Assembly (NCBI GenBank): GCA_964631965.1
Contig: CAZWAR010000055.1
Location: 1 to 20,793, forward strand
DNA from: CAIQPS01 sp964631965
GTDB taxonomy: Bacteria; Actinomycetota; Thermoleophilia; RBG-16-64-13
Length of the DNA: 20,793 bases
Reading direction: 5' to 3'
A program made the position numbers and the translations under genes. This document shows, one piece after another, positions 20,734 to 20,793 of the stretch. The notes beneath the pieces are model-generated. The model was not told where the DNA came from, searched no databases, and saw nothing but the letters and a program-made list of their open reading frames with translations. Position 1 is the first letter of the stretch; each line of letters starts with the position of its first letter.

Positions 20734-20793
20734 TCACCTCACCCCCAACACTCTCTTGGCGGCCAGAACCCCGTCCTGGGCGGTTTTGCAGTA
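20734..20793 (-). CDS. 3' end of an upstream gene, possibly a corrinoid (B12-binding) protein
   Basis: The minus strand frame reading YCKTAQDGVLAAKRVLGVR ends in TGA at 20736-20734, one base before the ATG of the URO-D-like gene. The start lies beyond the window. The residues resemble the C-terminal helix of MtaC/MtmC-type corrinoid proteins (a Tyr, then a D-x-V-x-x-A-K helix). Such proteins are commonly encoded next to URO-D-type methyltransferases. Only 19 residues are visible, so the family call is weak. Tight spacing supports an operon. Confidence 0.4.
   Translation of the reverse strand, partial: YCKTAQDGVLAAKRVLGVR

Overview
The window looks like chromosome of a high-GC bacterium, most likely an anaerobic or facultatively anaerobic member of the Actinomycetota. 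This is inferred from base composition, frequent GTG/TTG starts, a VanW/YoaR-type cell-surface protein with a Thr-rich tail, and a MtbEtfD-like membrane Fe-S oxidoreductase next to etfBA. No rRNA, tRNA, transposase or CRISPR array was seen, and genus cannot be assigned.

Layout. (1) 1-743, plus strand: the C-terminal end of an Old-Yellow-Enzyme/FadH-type flavoprotein, a 75-aa helical protein, then a strong intrinsic terminator. (2) 790-2697, plus: a VanW-domain protein, convergent with (3) a marR-ABC exporter operon (5062-2748, minus) whose promoter lies inside a palindromic operator. (4) 8816-5465, minus: a two-subunit molybdenum enzyme that matches pyrogallol-phloroglucinol transhydroxylase (AthL/BthL) in detail. 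Active-site His, Asp, Ser and Tyr occur at the expected spacing. The large subunit has no N-terminal Fe-S cluster. The small subunit retains exactly three [4Fe-4S] clusters plus a transthyretin-like domain. A 216-nt non-coding stretch with nested inverted repeats precedes it. (5) 11380-9033, minus: a LysR regulator and an acyl-CoA-dehydrogenase-like flavoprotein that lacks the usual catalytic Glu. (6) 11500-16067, plus, divergent from lysR: etfB, etfA, an EtfD-like membrane Fe-S/heme quinone oxidoreductase and a carboxymuconolactone-decarboxylase-like protein without CxxC, closed by a strong terminator. (7) 16360-16806: an orphan PIN-domain protein. (8) 19374-16850, minus: a 14-TM MFS exporter translationally coupled to a class III (LigB/DODA) extradiol dioxygenase. 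(9) 20793-19548, minus: the last residues of an upstream gene (possibly a corrinoid protein) followed by a URO-D-superfamily methyltransferase-like protein.

Working together (inference): the ACAD-like enzyme would pass electrons to EtfAB and the EtfD-like protein, and so to menaquinone, with LysR as the local switch. The transhydroxylase rearranges hydroxyl groups on polyphenols. The URO-D protein, if it is a corrinoid-linked O-demethylase component, could release such polyphenols from methoxylated aromatics. The LigB-type dioxygenase and its exporter could deal with catecholic compounds when oxygen is present. The most interesting theme is therefore a polyphenol/aromatic metabolism neighbourhood in an actinobacterium-like genome. 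Only the transhydroxylase identity and the Etf electron-transfer chain are well supported by sequence.
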